DNA from: Yoonia sp.
Lineage (GTDB): Bacteria; Pseudomonadota; Alphaproteobacteria; Rhodobacterales; Rhodobacteraceae
Length of the DNA stretch: 64,000 bases
Assembly: GCA_029252195.1 (NCBI GenBank)
Contig: JAQXBV010000080.1
Coordinates: 1 to 64,000, forward strand
Reading direction: 5' to 3'
Both the position numbers and the translations under genes were made by a program. The notes beneath the pieces are model-generated. The model had not been told where the DNA came from. It was given only the letters and a program-made list of their open reading frames with translations, and searched no databases. Numbering within the stretch: the stretch's first letter is position 1; each line of letters begins with the position of its first letter. Shown here one piece after another: positions 32,563 through 43,335 of the stretch.

Positions 32563-32592
32563 GCCGCCGCAGTTTCAAAATTGCGGCGGTCT
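32563..32592. terminator. hairpin between convergent grpE and mutS
   Basis: CCGCCGCA (32564-32571) pairs with TGCGGCGG (32582-32589); only a weak T-run. Confidence 0.5.
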
Positions 32593-32597
32593 GTTCA

Positions 32598-35231
32598 TCA
32601 GCTTTCTAGCAAGTCCCGCAACTCATAAATCAGCGATAGCGCCTCTTTCGGCGTCAACTCGTCGGGCAGGATCGACTTCAAGCGCCTCTCAACTTGCGAT
32701 TCCTTGGCTTTTACTGGCGCCGGCGCGGGCGTGGTAGAAAATAGCGGTAGATCATCGACAATCGCTTTGCGCGCCGAGCCCCCTTCCCGTTCGCCTTTCT
32801 CCAAGGCCTCCAGCACAACCTTCGCCCGCTCCACGACCACTTGCGGCAAGCCCGCCAAGCGTGCGACCTGCACCCCGTAACTGCGATCTGCGGTGCCCTT
32901 CTTGACCTCGTGTAGGAAGATGACGTCGCCGTCCCATTCTTTGACCGATACCGTGGCGTTATCGACGCCTTCCAACTTGTTCGAAAGCTGCGACATCTCG
33001 TGGTAATGCGTGGCAAACAGCGCCCTACAGCGGTTCACATCGTGCAAATGCTCTAGCGTCGCCCAAGCAATCGACAGGCCGTCATATGTCGCTGTCCCGC
33101 GCCCGATCTCGTCTAAAATCACTAAGGCCCGATCATCCGCTTGGTTCAAAATCGCCGCAGTTTCGACCATCTCGACCATGAACGTGGAGCGCCCCTTGGC
33201 CAGATCGTCCGAGGCACCAACGCGGCTGAAAATCTGGCTCACAATCCCGATATGTGCGGATTTCGCAGGGACAAAGCCGCCCACCTGCGCCAAAATCGCG
33301 ATGAGCGCATTCTGCCGCAAAAACGTCGACTTACCTGCCATGTTCGGACCCGTGAGTAACCAAATCGGTGTACCGCTGAGATCGCAGTCATTGGCAACAA
33401 ATGGCGTGCCGGCCTTTTGCAACGCCGCCTCAACCACAGGATGCCGCCCGCCAGAGATCTCAAATGCGCGACTGTCGTCAATCTGTGGTCGTGTCCAGTT
33501 TTCGGTGCTGACGAGATGGGCCAACGCAGCCGCAACATCGAACTCCGCGAGTGCCCGAGCCAGCGCCCCAATCGGACCCGCCTGCGCAATAATTTCGGCA
33601 GATAGGCTTGAATAGAGTCGCTTTTCGATCTCTAACGCCCGCCCGCCGGCATTCAAAATCCGCGTTTCGATCTCGGACAACTCCACTGTCGTAAACCGCA
33701 CTTGGTTTGCCGTGGTTTGCCTGTGGATAAATGTCTCGTTCAGCGGCGGCGCGAGCATCTTTTCCGCGTGGGTCGCCGTCATCTCGATGAAATAGCCCAG
33801 CACATTGTTGTGCTTGATCTTCAGTGCCGAAATCCCCGTCGCCTCAATGAACCCAGCCTGCATCGCGGCAATCACAGACCGCCCCTCATCGCGCAACTTG
33901 CGGGCCTCATCGAGGTCGGCATCAAACCCCGCAGCAATGAACCCGCCATCGCGGGCCAAAAGTGGCGGCTCGGCAACCAGTGCACTATCGAGAATGCCAA
34001 GAAGGTCATCATGACCGTCCAGCGCGGCACGGGCGTTACGCAATTCGCTTGGCAACTCCGCAGGCAACATTTGCCGCAATATTTTCGCCTGCCCAATCGT
34101 ATTGCGAATTGCGGTCATATCGCGCGGACCGCCCCGTTCTAGCGCCAAACGCGACAGCGCCCGATCGAGATCGTGCACGCCACGCAAGCCGTCCCGTAAA
34201 TCTGCGGCTAAACGCGTATTCTCAACCAGATAGCCTATACTATCCTGCCGTTCTGAAATCACAGAAAGCGCACAAGACGGGCTCGACAAGCGCCGCTCTA
34301 ACAGTCGCGCGCCGCCAGCCGTCACCGTCCGATCAATCGCCGCCAAAAGCGATCCAGCGCGACCACCTTCCGTCCCGCGCACGAGTTCCAGTGACCGCCG
34401 CGTTGCCGCGTCAATTTGCATTGTCGTTGCTTGGCCCTCGATCACAGGCGGGCGCACAAGCGGCAGGTTCCCTTTTTGGGTGATCTCGATGTATTCGGCG
34501 ACAGCCGACATCGCGGAAACCTGCGCGCGATCAAAGCTGCCAAAGGCATCCAAAGACCCGACCTTGAACAAGGCGGTCAGACGTTTTTCGCCTGCCGTGC
34601 TATCGAAAGCAGCGCCACCCAAAGTGGTCAATGCAGCCCCGGATTCAGACACTAACTGGCCATAATCGCCTTCTGATCCATCGACGACAATCACTTCTTT
34701 CGGCGTCAATCGCGCAAGTTCAGGGCCAAGCGTCACGCGCGGGCAATTCATCACGTGAAACGACCCTGTCGAGATATCAATCCACGCGAGCGCGCCCTCG
34801 CCCCGAACTTCGGCGTAGGCCGCCAGATAGTTGTGCCGCCGGGCATCGAGCAGCGAATCTTCGGTCAACGTGCCGGGTGTCACCAGCCGCACAACATCGC
34901 GTTTCACAACAGATTTCGCGCCGCGCTTTTTCGCTTCTGCGGGGCTTTCCATCTGCTCGCAGACAGCAACCCGAAAACCCTTGCGGATTAGCGTTAGAAA
35001 ATAGCCTTCGGCGGCATGATGGGGCACGCCGCACATTGGGATATCTTCGTCCAGATGCTTGCCCCGCTTCGTCAACGCGATATCAAGCGCCGCTGCTGCC
35101 GCCACCGCATCGTCAAAGAACATCTCATAGAAGTCGCCCATGCGATAAAACATCAAGGCATCAGGATACTGCGCCTTCAATTCAAGGTATTGTGCCATCA
35201 TCGGTGTGACGGTTGGTTTTGAAGTGCTCAT
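32598..35231 (-). CDS. mutS: DNA mismatch repair protein MutS
   Basis: TPMMAQYLELKAQYPDALMFYRMGDFYEMFFDDA, TGPNMAGKSTFLRQNALIAILAQ; ATG at 35231. Confidence 0.97.
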   Translation of the reverse strand: MSTSKPTVTPMMAQYLELKAQYPDALMFYRMGDFYEMFFDDAVAAAAALDIALTKRGKHLDEDIPMCGVPHHAAEGYFLTLIRKGFRVAVCEQMESPAEAKKRGAKSVVKRDVVRLVTPGTLTEDSLLDARRHNYLAAYAEVRGEGALAWIDISTGSFHVMNCPRVTLGPELARLTPKEVIVVDGSEGDYGQLVSESGAALTTLGGAAFDSTAGEKRLTALFKVGSLDAFGSFDRAQVSAMSAVAEYIEITQKGNLPLVRPPVIEGQATTMQIDAATRRSLELVRGTEGGRAGSLLAAIDRTVTAGGARLLERRLSSPSCALSVISERQDSIGYLVENTRLAADLRDGLRGVHDLDRALSRLALERGGPRDMTAIRNTIGQAKILRQMLPAELPSELRNARAALDGHDDLLGILDSALVAEPPLLARDGGFIAAGFDADLDEARKLRDEGRSVIAAMQAGFIEATGISALKIKHNNVLGYFIEMTATHAEKMLAPPLNETFIHRQTTANQVRFTTVELSEIETRILNAGGRALEIEKRLYSSLSAEIIAQAGPIGALARALAEFDVAAALAHLVSTENWTRPQIDDSRAFEISGGRHPVVEAALQKAGTPFVANDCDLSGTPIWLLTGPNMAGKSTFLRQNALIAILAQVGGFVPAKSAHIGIVSQIFSRVGASDDLAKGRSTFMVEMVETAAILNQADDRALVILDEIGRGTATYDGLSIAWATLEHLHDVNRCRALFATHYHEMSQLSNKLEGVDNATVSVKEWDGDVIFLHEVKKGTADRSYGVQVARLAGLPQVVVERAKVVLEALEKGEREGGSARKAIVDDLPLFSTTPAPAPVKAKESQVERRLKSILPDELTPKEALSLIYELRDLLES

Positions 35232-35358
35232 GCATCCCCCAAGGATCAATCATGGCGACACTAACCGCCTCATGTTAGCGACGAAAGTGCTAAAGTCAGG
35301 CGTTGCCCCCAGCCGAATTTTCAATCAATGTCGCTCAAATGTTATGGGAGGACGGCAC

Positions 35359-37617
35359 ATGGCCAAGACGAAATTGACCCGTGAGGATGCACTTGCATTT
35401 CACATGGACCCAACACCGGGAAAATGGGAGGTCACAGCAACCGTTCCCATGACGACACAACGCGATTTGTCGCTGGCCTATTCCCCTGGGGTTGCCGTGC
35501 CTTGCGAAGATATCGCCGCTGATCCGTCGCTTGCATACGACTATACCAACAAGGGCAACCTTGTCGCTGTGATCTCAAACGGGACTGCGGTTCTTGGTCT
35601 TGGGAACCTTGGCGCGCTGGCGTCCAAGCCTGTGATGGAGGGCAAATCCGTTCTCTTCAAGCGTTTCGCCGACGTGAACTCTATCGACATCGAGCTTGAT
35701 ACCGAAGATCCGGATGCCTTCTGCAACGCGGTCCGCCTGATGGGCCCGACGTTTGGGGGGATCAACCTCGAAGACATCAAAGCGCCTGAATGTTTTATCA
35801 TCGAACAGCGTCTGAAAGAGGAAATGGACATCCCCGTTTTCCACGATGACCAACACGGCACGGCAGTGATTTGCGCAGCGGGTCTTTTGAACGCGCTGCA
35901 CATTTCCGGCAAGAAAATCGACGAGGTGAAAATCGTTCTGAACGGTGCGGGGGCTGCCGGTATTGCCTGTCTCGAACTGCTCAAATCCATGGGTGCAAAG
36001 CATGACAATTGCATCATGTGCGACACCAAGGGTGTGATCTACCAAGGCCGCACCGAGGGTATGAACCAATGGAAGTCCGCGCATGCCGCCACCACCGAAG
36101 CGCGTAGCTTGGCCGAGGCAATGAATGGCTGCGACGTCTTCCTTGGCGTCTCTGCGAAAGGGGCCGTGACCCAAGACATGGTGATCAGCATGGCGCCAAA
36201 TGCCGTCATTTTTGCTATGGCGAACCCTGATCCAGAGATCACGCCAGAAGAGGTGCACGCTGTGCGCGAAGACGTGATCGTCGCCACAGGCCGCTCTGAT
36301 TATCCGAACCAAGTGAACAACGTATTGGGCTTCCCTTATCTCTTCCGTGGTGCGCTCGACATTCACGCTCGCGCCATCAATGACGAGATGAAGATTGCTT
36401 GTGCGCAGGCGCTCGCGGCCTTGGCACGCGAAGATGTGCCGGACGAGGTTGCAATGGCTTATGGGACGAAGTTAACTTTTGGCCGTGACTACATCATCCC
36501 CACGCCATTTGATCCGCGCCTGATCCACCGTATCCCCACGGCTGTGGCCCAAGCGGGCATGGACACAGGTGCGGCGCGCCGCCCCATTGTGGACATGGAA
36601 GGCTATGAAAACACGCTAAAATCTCGGATGGATCCGACGCAATCCATCTTGCGGAGCCTCAATGCCCGCGCCCGTTCCGCGCAATCCTCGGTTATCTTTG
36701 CTGAGGGCGACGACATTCGCGTGCTTCGTGCGGCGGTGCTTTATCAGCGGTCTGGTCTGGGTAAAGCTCTCGTCGTTGGCCGTGAAAAAGATATCGCGGA
36801 AAAGCTCACAGCAGAGGGTCTCGCGGACGCCATCGGCGAATTGGAGATCGTCAACGCCGCGAATACGCCACATCTGGAGACCTATAAGGACTTTCTCTAC
36901 GAGCGGCTTCAGCGCAAAGGCTTCGATTATCATGACGTGCATCGCCTCGCCGCGCGCGACCGCCATGTTTTTGCCTCTCTGATGCTGGCCCACGGTCATG
37001 CCGACGGGATGGTCACGGGTGCTACTCGTAAATCTGCGCATGTGTTGGAATTAATCAATCACGTCTTTGACGCGCAGCCGCATGACGGTGCGGTTGGCGT
37101 GACGGCCCTTTTGCATAAAGGGCGGATCGTGCTGATCTCTGACACGCTGGTGCACGAATGGCCTGATCAAAACGATTTGGCGGATATTGCGGAGCGCGCG
37201 GCCGATGTGGCCCGCGATTTCGGTCTAGAGCCGCGAGTTGCTTTCGTCTCTTTTTCGACCTTCGGTTACCCCGTGTCCGAGCGTGCGGAAAAAATGCACA
37301 GTGCCCCAACCGTCCTTGATGAACGTGGCGTCGATTTCGAATATGAGGGCGAAATGGCGGTCGATGTTGCCTTGAACATGAGTGCGATGGAGCATTACCC
37401 CTTCTCGCGCCTGACAGGTCCGGCCAATGTCCTCGTCGTGCCTGCGCGGCATTCGGCTTCTATTTCTGTGAAACTGATGCAAGAGATGGCTGGGGCAACC
37501 GTGATCGGCCCGATCCTTGCAGGTGTCGGCAAGCCTGTTCAGATTTGCTCCACGGGGTCCACTGTGAACGACATCCTTAACATGGCGGTCATTGCAGCCT
37601 GTAAAGTAGGTCAATAA
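35359..37617 (+). CDS. maeB: NADP-dependent malic enzyme with C-terminal phosphotransacetylase-like domain
   Basis: VFHDDQHGTAVICAAGLLNAL, VLNGAGAAGIACL, C-terminal PTA-like ANVLVVPARHSASISVKL. Confidence 0.93.
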   Translation: MAKTKLTREDALAFHMDPTPGKWEVTATVPMTTQRDLSLAYSPGVAVPCEDIAADPSLAYDYTNKGNLVAVISNGTAVLGLGNLGALASKPVMEGKSVLFKRFADVNSIDIELDTEDPDAFCNAVRLMGPTFGGINLEDIKAPECFIIEQRLKEEMDIPVFHDDQHGTAVICAAGLLNALHISGKKIDEVKIVLNGAGAAGIACLELLKSMGAKHDNCIMCDTKGVIYQGRTEGMNQWKSAHAATTEARSLAEAMNGCDVFLGVSAKGAVTQDMVISMAPNAVIFAMANPDPEITPEEVHAVREDVIVATGRSDYPNQVNNVLGFPYLFRGALDIHARAINDEMKIACAQALAALAREDVPDEVAMAYGTKLTFGRDYIIPTPFDPRLIHRIPTAVAQAGMDTGAARRPIVDMEGYENTLKSRMDPTQSILRSLNARARSAQSSVIFAEGDDIRVLRAAVLYQRSGLGKALVVGREKDIAEKLTAEGLADAIGELEIVNAANTPHLETYKDFLYERLQRKGFDYHDVHRLAARDRHVFASLMLAHGHADGMVTGATRKSAHVLELINHVFDAQPHDGAVGVTALLHKGRIVLISDTLVHEWPDQNDLADIAERAADVARDFGLEPRVAFVSFSTFGYPVSERAEKMHSAPTVLDERGVDFEYEGEMAVDVALNMSAMEHYPFSRLTGPANVLVVPARHSASISVKLMQEMAGATVIGPILAGVGKPVQICSTGSTVNDILNMAVIAACKVGQ

Positions 37618-38483
37618 TGACCATCTATAACCTCGGCTCGATCAATACCGACATCGTTTATTCCGTGCCCCACATCCCCGCGCCCGGTGAAACGCTCGCC
37701 TCGACGGGGCGCGCCACCTTCATTGGGGGCAAGGGCGCGAATATGTCTGTCGCCATCGCCCGCGCAGGCAGTCGTGCTAGCCACATCGGCGCACTTGGTC
37801 TGGACGGTGACTGGGCGTTGCAGCGCTTGATGGAATATGGGGTCGATAACCGCCACATTGTCCAGATCGAAACCGAATCTGCACAAGCGATCATTATGGT
37901 CGATCCGCATGGAGAAAACGCGATCGTCCTGCATCCGGGTGCGAATGGCGAGATTCCGCAAACCGCCCTCCAAACCGCCCTTTCAGAGGCCGAGACTGGC
38001 GATTGGTTCGTGACCCAAAACGAAACCAACCTGCAGCGCACAGGTGCCGCGCTTGCCAAAAAGATGGGGCTTAAGGTCGCCTATGCCGCCGCCCCTTTCT
38101 CTGCTGAGCGGGTTCAGGCGGTTCTCGAATACCTCGATTTCCTGATCCTGAATGTAGTCGAGGCGCAACAACTCACCGAAGCCACGGGAAAAGCGCCCGA
38201 TGCGCTTGGGGTCCGTGATGTGATTGTCACGCTTGGTGCTGATGGTGCCGATTGGTTCGGGCCTGACGGCAAACAGCATTTCGATGCGATCCCTGTCACG
38301 CCCATCGACACGACGGGCGCGGGCGATACGTTCACGGGATACCTTCTGGCAGGGCTCGATCAGGGTATGCCCATGGCGCAAGCGATCAACCTTGCAACGA
38401 AGGCGGGTGCCTTAATGGTCACGCGCAAAGGCACCGCCGATGTGATCCCCGATCTCTCCGAAGTCCGCGCCTTTAATGGTTAG
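37617..38483 (+). CDS. PfkB-family carbohydrate kinase (ribokinase-like)
   Basis: [36 protein letters not shown]. Confidence 0.9.
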   Translation: MTIYNLGSINTDIVYSVPHIPAPGETLASTGRATFIGGKGANMSVAIARAGSRASHIGALGLDGDWALQRLMEYGVDNRHIVQIETESAQAIIMVDPHGENAIVLHPGANGEIPQTALQTALSEAETGDWFVTQNETNLQRTGAALAKKMGLKVAYAAAPFSAERVQAVLEYLDFLILNVVEAQQLTEATGKAPDALGVRDVIVTLGADGADWFGPDGKQHFDAIPVTPIDTTGAGDTFTGYLLAGLDQGMPMAQAINLATKAGALMVTRKGTADVIPDLSEVRAFNG

Positions 38484-39132
38484 CAAACGGTGCGGCTGAC
38501 CCCCAAAGCTGTTTGATCCGCGCATCCCGTCCACAACCTGCGCGATAGAATTTATAGGCATCGGCTTGGGTTTTTATGCCGCCTCGGGTGATCACACGAT
38601 TGGTGCCGCGATAGTAATCTTGGTGGTAATCTTCAGCCGCAAAGAAGGTCGCGGCTGGTAAAATTGGTGTGACGATTGCCTTCCCCAGATCGCGCTGGGC
38701 TTCGGCCAAAGCTGCGGTTGCTATGGCCTGTTGGCCAGAGTTAGACACGAATATCGCAGTCCGATAGGTCTCGCTCCGATCACAAAACTGGCCGCCAGCG
38801 TCTGTCGGATCAACCGCGCGGAAGAACATATGCAAAAGCTGCGCATAGCTCACGACGTCGGCATCATAGGTGATTTCAACCGCCTCATAATGACCCGTGC
38901 CCTTGAGCGTTTTATAAGTCGGGTTCGCCGTGGTGCCGCCAGTATAGCCCGAAATAACCTCAGAAACGCCGCGCACACGTTCAAAGTCGCTCTCGACGCA
39001 CCAGAAACACCCTCCCGCGACCACTGCCTTCTGGATGTCGCGCGCGTCTGCTGTCGTGCCATGCAGCATTGCCCCAGCACCGATCAAGATCGCCAAGGCA
39101 GCGGTTTTTACAGATTGGATTGTAAAGGTCAT
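38473..39132 (-). CDS. msrA: peptide-methionine (S)-S-oxide reductase MsrA, probably exported
   Basis: [28 protein letters not shown]-terminal hydrophobic signal-like [20 protein letters not shown]. Confidence 0.92.
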   Translation of the reverse strand: MTFTIQSVKTAALAILIGAGAMLHGTTADARDIQKAVVAGGCFWCVESDFERVRGVSEVISGYTGGTTANPTYKTLKGTGHYEAVEITYDADVVSYAQLLHMFFRAVDPTDAGGQFCDRSETYRTAIFVSNSGQQAIATAALAEAQRDLGKAIVTPILPAATFFAAEDYHQDYYRGTNRVITRGGIKTQADAYKFYRAGCGRDARIKQLWGSAAPFANH

Positions 39133-39267
39133 CGCCATCTCCTGTTTCATGGCACTCTTGCCTGACTGCGCCCTACGCACAATTCACGGCTCAGTGAGTT
39201 CACGCGCTCTTTACCACTTGGAACATTTCAGAAGCGGTCATAGCCTGCGCCAAACAGAGAGGTTCCC

Positions 39268-40167
39268 ATGTCAGATCACGTCACCACCCACCAAGCCGAA
39301 GAAGATGCGCGCAACGCCGAAATCCTGATCTATGTGGACGGCAAACTCGTGCCAAAGAAAGAGGCCGTGGTCAGCGTATATGACAGCGGCTTTATGCTCG
39401 GCGATGGCGTCTGGGAGGGGCTGCGCTTGCATAACAATAAATGGACCTTCCTTGAAGAACATATGGACAGACTGTTTGAGGCGGCCAAGGCCATCGACCT
39501 TGATATAGGGATGGACAGAAATGGTGTCATTTCTGCCTTGTTAGACACGCAAAAGGCGAATGGTATGACCGATAACGCCCATGCGCGCTTGATGGTTACG
39601 CGGGGGGTTAAGGTGCTTCCGTTTCAACATCCTTCCCTCTCGCAATCCGGCCCGACGATGGTGATTATCATGGAACATTCGCGGCCAAAACTGCCGCGCC
39701 CGATCACGCTTGCCACCGTCCCGCATTTACGCGGCCTGCCGATGACGCAAGATCCGAAATTGAACAGCCATTCCAAGCTGAATTGCATCCTCGCTTGCAT
39801 CGCTGCGACAAAGGCGGGTGCGGATGAAGCGTTGATGCTCGACGTGCATGGATTCGTGAATACGACAAACGCCTGTAACTTCTTTATCGTGCGCAAGGGG
39901 GCCGTTTGGACGAGCACAGGGGATTATTGCATGAATGGAATCACCCGCCAAAAGGTCATCGACCTGTGTCGCGAAAATGACATTCCTGTTTTTGAGCGGA
40001 ATTTCAGTCTGGTTGATACTTACGGCGCTGACGAGGCCTTTTTGACGGGCACGTTCGGCGCGCAGACGCCAGTTGGCTCCATCGACGGTCGTGTAATTGG
40101 TACGGGCGAGCTTGGCCCGATGACCAAACGCATCCGTCAACTTTATGCCGATCTGGTGCACGCCTAA
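39268..40167 (+). CDS. aminotransferase class IV (BCAT / D-amino acid aminotransferase superfamily)
   Basis: VVSVYDSGFMLGDGVWEGLRLHNNKWTFLEEHMDRLFEAAKAI, GFVNTTNACNFFIV. Confidence 0.9.
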   Translation: MSDHVTTHQAEEDARNAEILIYVDGKLVPKKEAVVSVYDSGFMLGDGVWEGLRLHNNKWTFLEEHMDRLFEAAKAIDLDIGMDRNGVISALLDTQKANGMTDNAHARLMVTRGVKVLPFQHPSLSQSGPTMVIIMEHSRPKLPRPITLATVPHLRGLPMTQDPKLNSHSKLNCILACIAATKAGADEALMLDVHGFVNTTNACNFFIVRKGAVWTSTGDYCMNGITRQKVIDLCRENDIPVFERNFSLVDTYGADEAFLTGTFGAQTPVGSIDGRVIGTGELGPMTKRIRQLYADLVHA

Positions 40168-40197
40168 CGCGCGTCCTATGAAAAACACAGGGGAAAT

Positions 40198-40899
40198 TTG
40201 ATGCGAATAGCGATGTGGTCTGGCCCGCGAAACCTGTCTACCGCGATGATGTACGCCTTTGGCAACCGTCCCGACTTCGCCGTCTGGGACGAACCATTCT
40301 ACGCGCCTTATCTTGCGAAAACGGGGTTTGACCACCCGTTGGCTGCCGAGATTATTGCTGCCCATGATATTGATCCTGCCAAAGTTGCGGCGCGTTGCTT
40401 AGACACTATTCCTGATGAAAAGCAGCATTTCTATATGAAACATATGCCGCACCACATGATTGACGGTTTCCCGATTGACTGGGCAAAAGGCTGCGTCAAT
40501 GTTCACCTGATCCGCCACCCTGCCCGCGTTATTGCGAGTTATGGGGCTAAACGGGTGAATATGACGGATGACGACATCGGGTTTCGACAACAAGTGGCGC
40601 TCTTTGATCAAATTGGTGGGCTTGTGATTGATAGCGCCGATATCCGTCAAAATCCTGAGATGATGTTGAAGAGACTCTGCACGGCAATCGGTCTTGCGTT
40701 TGATCCCGCCATGCTTGCTTGGCCTCCCGGTCCGCGTGCCGACGATGGCGTTTGGGCCGCGCATTGGTATAACGCGGTGCACCAATCGACGGGGTTTTCC
40801 GGGGCAGAAGATGCGTTGCCCGTTCTAGCTGGCCGTGACCTTAAATTGATCGAAAATGCGCTGCCACATTATGAAAAATTGGCGCGCCACCGATTATAA
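40198..40899 (+). CDS. sulfotransferase-like P-loop protein
   Basis: MWSGPRNLSTAMMYAFGNRPDFAVWDEPFYA, HLIRHPARVIASY. Confidence 0.75.
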   Translation: MMRIAMWSGPRNLSTAMMYAFGNRPDFAVWDEPFYAPYLAKTGFDHPLAAEIIAAHDIDPAKVAARCLDTIPDEKQHFYMKHMPHHMIDGFPIDWAKGCVNVHLIRHPARVIASYGAKRVNMTDDDIGFRQQVALFDQIGGLVIDSADIRQNPEMMLKRLCTAIGLAFDPAMLAWPPGPRADDGVWAAHWYNAVHQSTGFSGAEDALPVLAGRDLKLIENALPHYEKLARHRL

Positions 40900-40996
40900 G
40901 TCGGGTTTCAAAATTATATTTTAAGGAAATTGCCTTCTTTATCCGGTGGCGGCCACACGCAGCGGTCGCGTTATTGGGTAGTAGAAGGAATTTCAG

Positions 40997-41920
40997 GTGG
41001 CGGAAAAGGGTCTATTTTCATTCGCACTTATGTGCGCTTTGACCGTTCAAGGTGTGGCAGTTGCAGAGCAGGGGCATGTTCAGGAACCGGCACATGAAAC
41101 AACCGCCGAGCCAGCCCATAGCGAGCCCGCCGAATATGTGGCCATTTCGGATGCAGCCTTGATCGAGCAGCATATGGCCTTGGCAATGTCGACGGAAAAG
41201 GCTGGCTATGGCCTGCAATCGCCGCGCGATATTGATGCGCCGCACGGCGATAATACCCGAAACTTTGGACTGGCACCGCCTTTTGCGAAAATGAACCTTT
41301 GCGACATCCATTTTCACGAAAATGCGGAACATCGCGGCGGCGAGTTTACGAAATATGTGGGCAACGGTGATGGCTACGGCTTTGGGACGGGTTTCAAATA
41401 TTCGGGAGAATTGACCGCGCAAGAACTCACGCCGCTTGGCCGTGCTATCGGCGTGTCAGAGCATGGCGATCTTCAGTCTGGCGATACCATCGAGGTGCAT
41501 TACGTCTTTTCAACCGCGCAAGCGGCGCCCGGACCAACCTTGGGCACATGTTTGTCGGAAGCGATCAACAACCCTAATCTGCGGGTTGAGGCGCAAGTCT
41601 ATGTGTTGGTGAATGACCAAAATGCGTTGGATTTTCGCGACCTAACAAGAATTGAAACGGTTCGCGGGCTTTATCAGGCGACCGGCATCCCGACCAATAC
41701 AGGTACGCCTGTTGTGTACAATGGCTCGACCACCGGTCCAACCTACAACGTGAAAGGCTCGCCGTTCCAAGTGACGTGGAGCGTTCGCCCCCGCGTTGCG
41801 CGCGTGAATATTGCGTCGGTGGGCGCGTGGCTTGAGGATAATGTTTTTGAAGAGGATCACGCGCATGGCGTGCGCAACTTGGTTATTGATCCCGCTCTAC
41901 TGTCCGAAATTGAACGGTAG
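40997..41920 (+). CDS. probable secreted delta-class carbonic anhydrase
   Basis: N-terminal signal-like segment; PPFAKMNLCDIHFHENAEHRGGEF, GSTTGPTYN, FQVTWSVRPRVARVNIASV, HAHGVRNLV resemble bacterial delta-CA proteins; GTG start. Confidence 0.75.
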   Translation: MAEKGLFSFALMCALTVQGVAVAEQGHVQEPAHETTAEPAHSEPAEYVAISDAALIEQHMALAMSTEKAGYGLQSPRDIDAPHGDNTRNFGLAPPFAKMNLCDIHFHENAEHRGGEFTKYVGNGDGYGFGTGFKYSGELTAQELTPLGRAIGVSEHGDLQSGDTIEVHYVFSTAQAAPGPTLGTCLSEAINNPNLRVEAQVYVLVNDQNALDFRDLTRIETVRGLYQATGIPTNTGTPVVYNGSTTGPTYNVKGSPFQVTWSVRPRVARVNIASVGAWLEDNVFEEDHAHGVRNLVIDPALLSEIER

Positions 41921-41930
41921 TTTGGCAAAG

Positions 41931-41965
41931 AAAAAGGCGACCCCCGCATAGGAGGCCGCCTTTTT
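41931..41965. terminator. bidirectional hairpin terminator between convergent CA gene and argG
   Basis: AAAAAGGCGACC...GGCCGCCTTTTT inverted repeat (1 mismatch) with A-run and T-run. Confidence 0.8.
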
Positions 41966-41983
41966 CATCATGTTTGCTTTGGC

Positions 41984-43201
41984 TTACTTAACGCGACGGT
42001 TCCGTGTGGCGATCAGCTTCAACCGCAACGCGTTCAACTGAATGAACCCTTGGGCGTCGGTCTGATCGTAGGCGCCTGCATCTTCTTCGAATGTGACATG
42101 CGCTTCGGAATAGAGACTATTTTCCGACCAGCGGGCCACAGTCGTTGCAGAGCCTTTATAAAGCTTCACGCGTACAGTGCCGCTGACGTGCTCTTGGCTT
42201 TTGTCGATCAGGGCTTGTAGCATTTCGCGCTCTGGCGAGAACCAGAAACCGTTGTAGATCAGCTCTGCGTATTTCGGCATGATGCTATCTTTGAGGTGCC
42301 CAGCACCAGAATCGAGCGTGATTTGCTCGATACCGCGGTGCGCTTCCAAAAGGATGGTGCCACCCGGTGTCTCATAGATGCCGCGTGATTTCATCCCGAC
42401 AAAGCGGTTCTCGACGAGGTCCAAACGACCGACCCCATGCTTGCCGCCAAGCTCGTTCAACTTGGTAAGAATTGTTGCGGGCGACATTAATTCGCCGTTG
42501 ATAGACACTGCATCCCCGCGCTCAAAACCGATCTCGACCATTTCGGGCGTGTTCGGTGCATCCTCAGGGGCCACGGTGCGCTGGTAAACGTAATCCGGTG
42601 CTTCCTGCGCTGGGTCTTCCAGAACCTTGCCTTCGGAAGATGTATGCAAAAGGTTCGCGTCGACCGAGAATGGCGCCTCGCCGCGCTTGTCTTTTGCGAC
42701 GGGGATCTGGTTCTTTTCAGCAAACTCCAAAAGGCGCGTACGGCTGGTCAAATCCCACTCACGCCAAGGCGCGATCACCTTGATTTCGGGATTCAACGCA
42801 TAGGCCGCCAATTCAAAACGGACCTGATCGTTACCCTTACCAGTTGCGCCGTGGGATACCGCATCGGCGCCTTCAAGCGCTGCGATCTCGACCAAGCGCT
42901 TGGAAATCAGCGGGCGGGCGATGGATGTTCCGAGCAGGTAAAGCCCTTCGTAAAGCGCATTGGCGCGGAACATCGGGAAGACGAAATCGCGCACGAATTC
43001 TTCACGCAAGTCTTCGATATAGATAGAAGACGCACCCATCATCTCGGCCTTTTTGCGCGCGGGCTCTAGCTCTTCGCCCTGCCCCAAATCGGCGGTGAAA
43101 GTGACAACTTCACAGCCATATTCGGTTTGCAGCCATTTGAGGATGATCGAGGTATCCAGACCACCAGAATATGCGAGAACAACTTTTTTCGGAGCAGTCA
43201 T
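41984..43201 (-). CDS. argG: argininosuccinate synthase
   Basis: [41 protein letters not shown]. Confidence 0.97.
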   Translation of the reverse strand: MTAPKKVVLAYSGGLDTSIILKWLQTEYGCEVVTFTADLGQGEELEPARKKAEMMGASSIYIEDLREEFVRDFVFPMFRANALYEGLYLLGTSIARPLISKRLVEIAALEGADAVSHGATGKGNDQVRFELAAYALNPEIKVIAPWREWDLTSRTRLLEFAEKNQIPVAKDKRGEAPFSVDANLLHTSSEGKVLEDPAQEAPDYVYQRTVAPEDAPNTPEMVEIGFERGDAVSINGELMSPATILTKLNELGGKHGVGRLDLVENRFVGMKSRGIYETPGGTILLEAHRGIEQITLDSGAGHLKDSIMPKYAELIYNGFWFSPEREMLQALIDKSQEHVSGTVRVKLYKGSATTVARWSENSLYSEAHVTFEEDAGAYDQTDAQGFIQLNALRLKLIATRNRRVK

Positions 43202-43335
43202 TGGTATAGCCCTTGATTAATGCGGTAATTGCATCGCGCGATACCCGTTTTTGCGGGGCCGTGCAAGGATATGGCGTTGACGGCCCCTTTGAGGAATGCG
43301 ACCAAAACCCGACTGACCCTAAAGGAGCGTTGACT

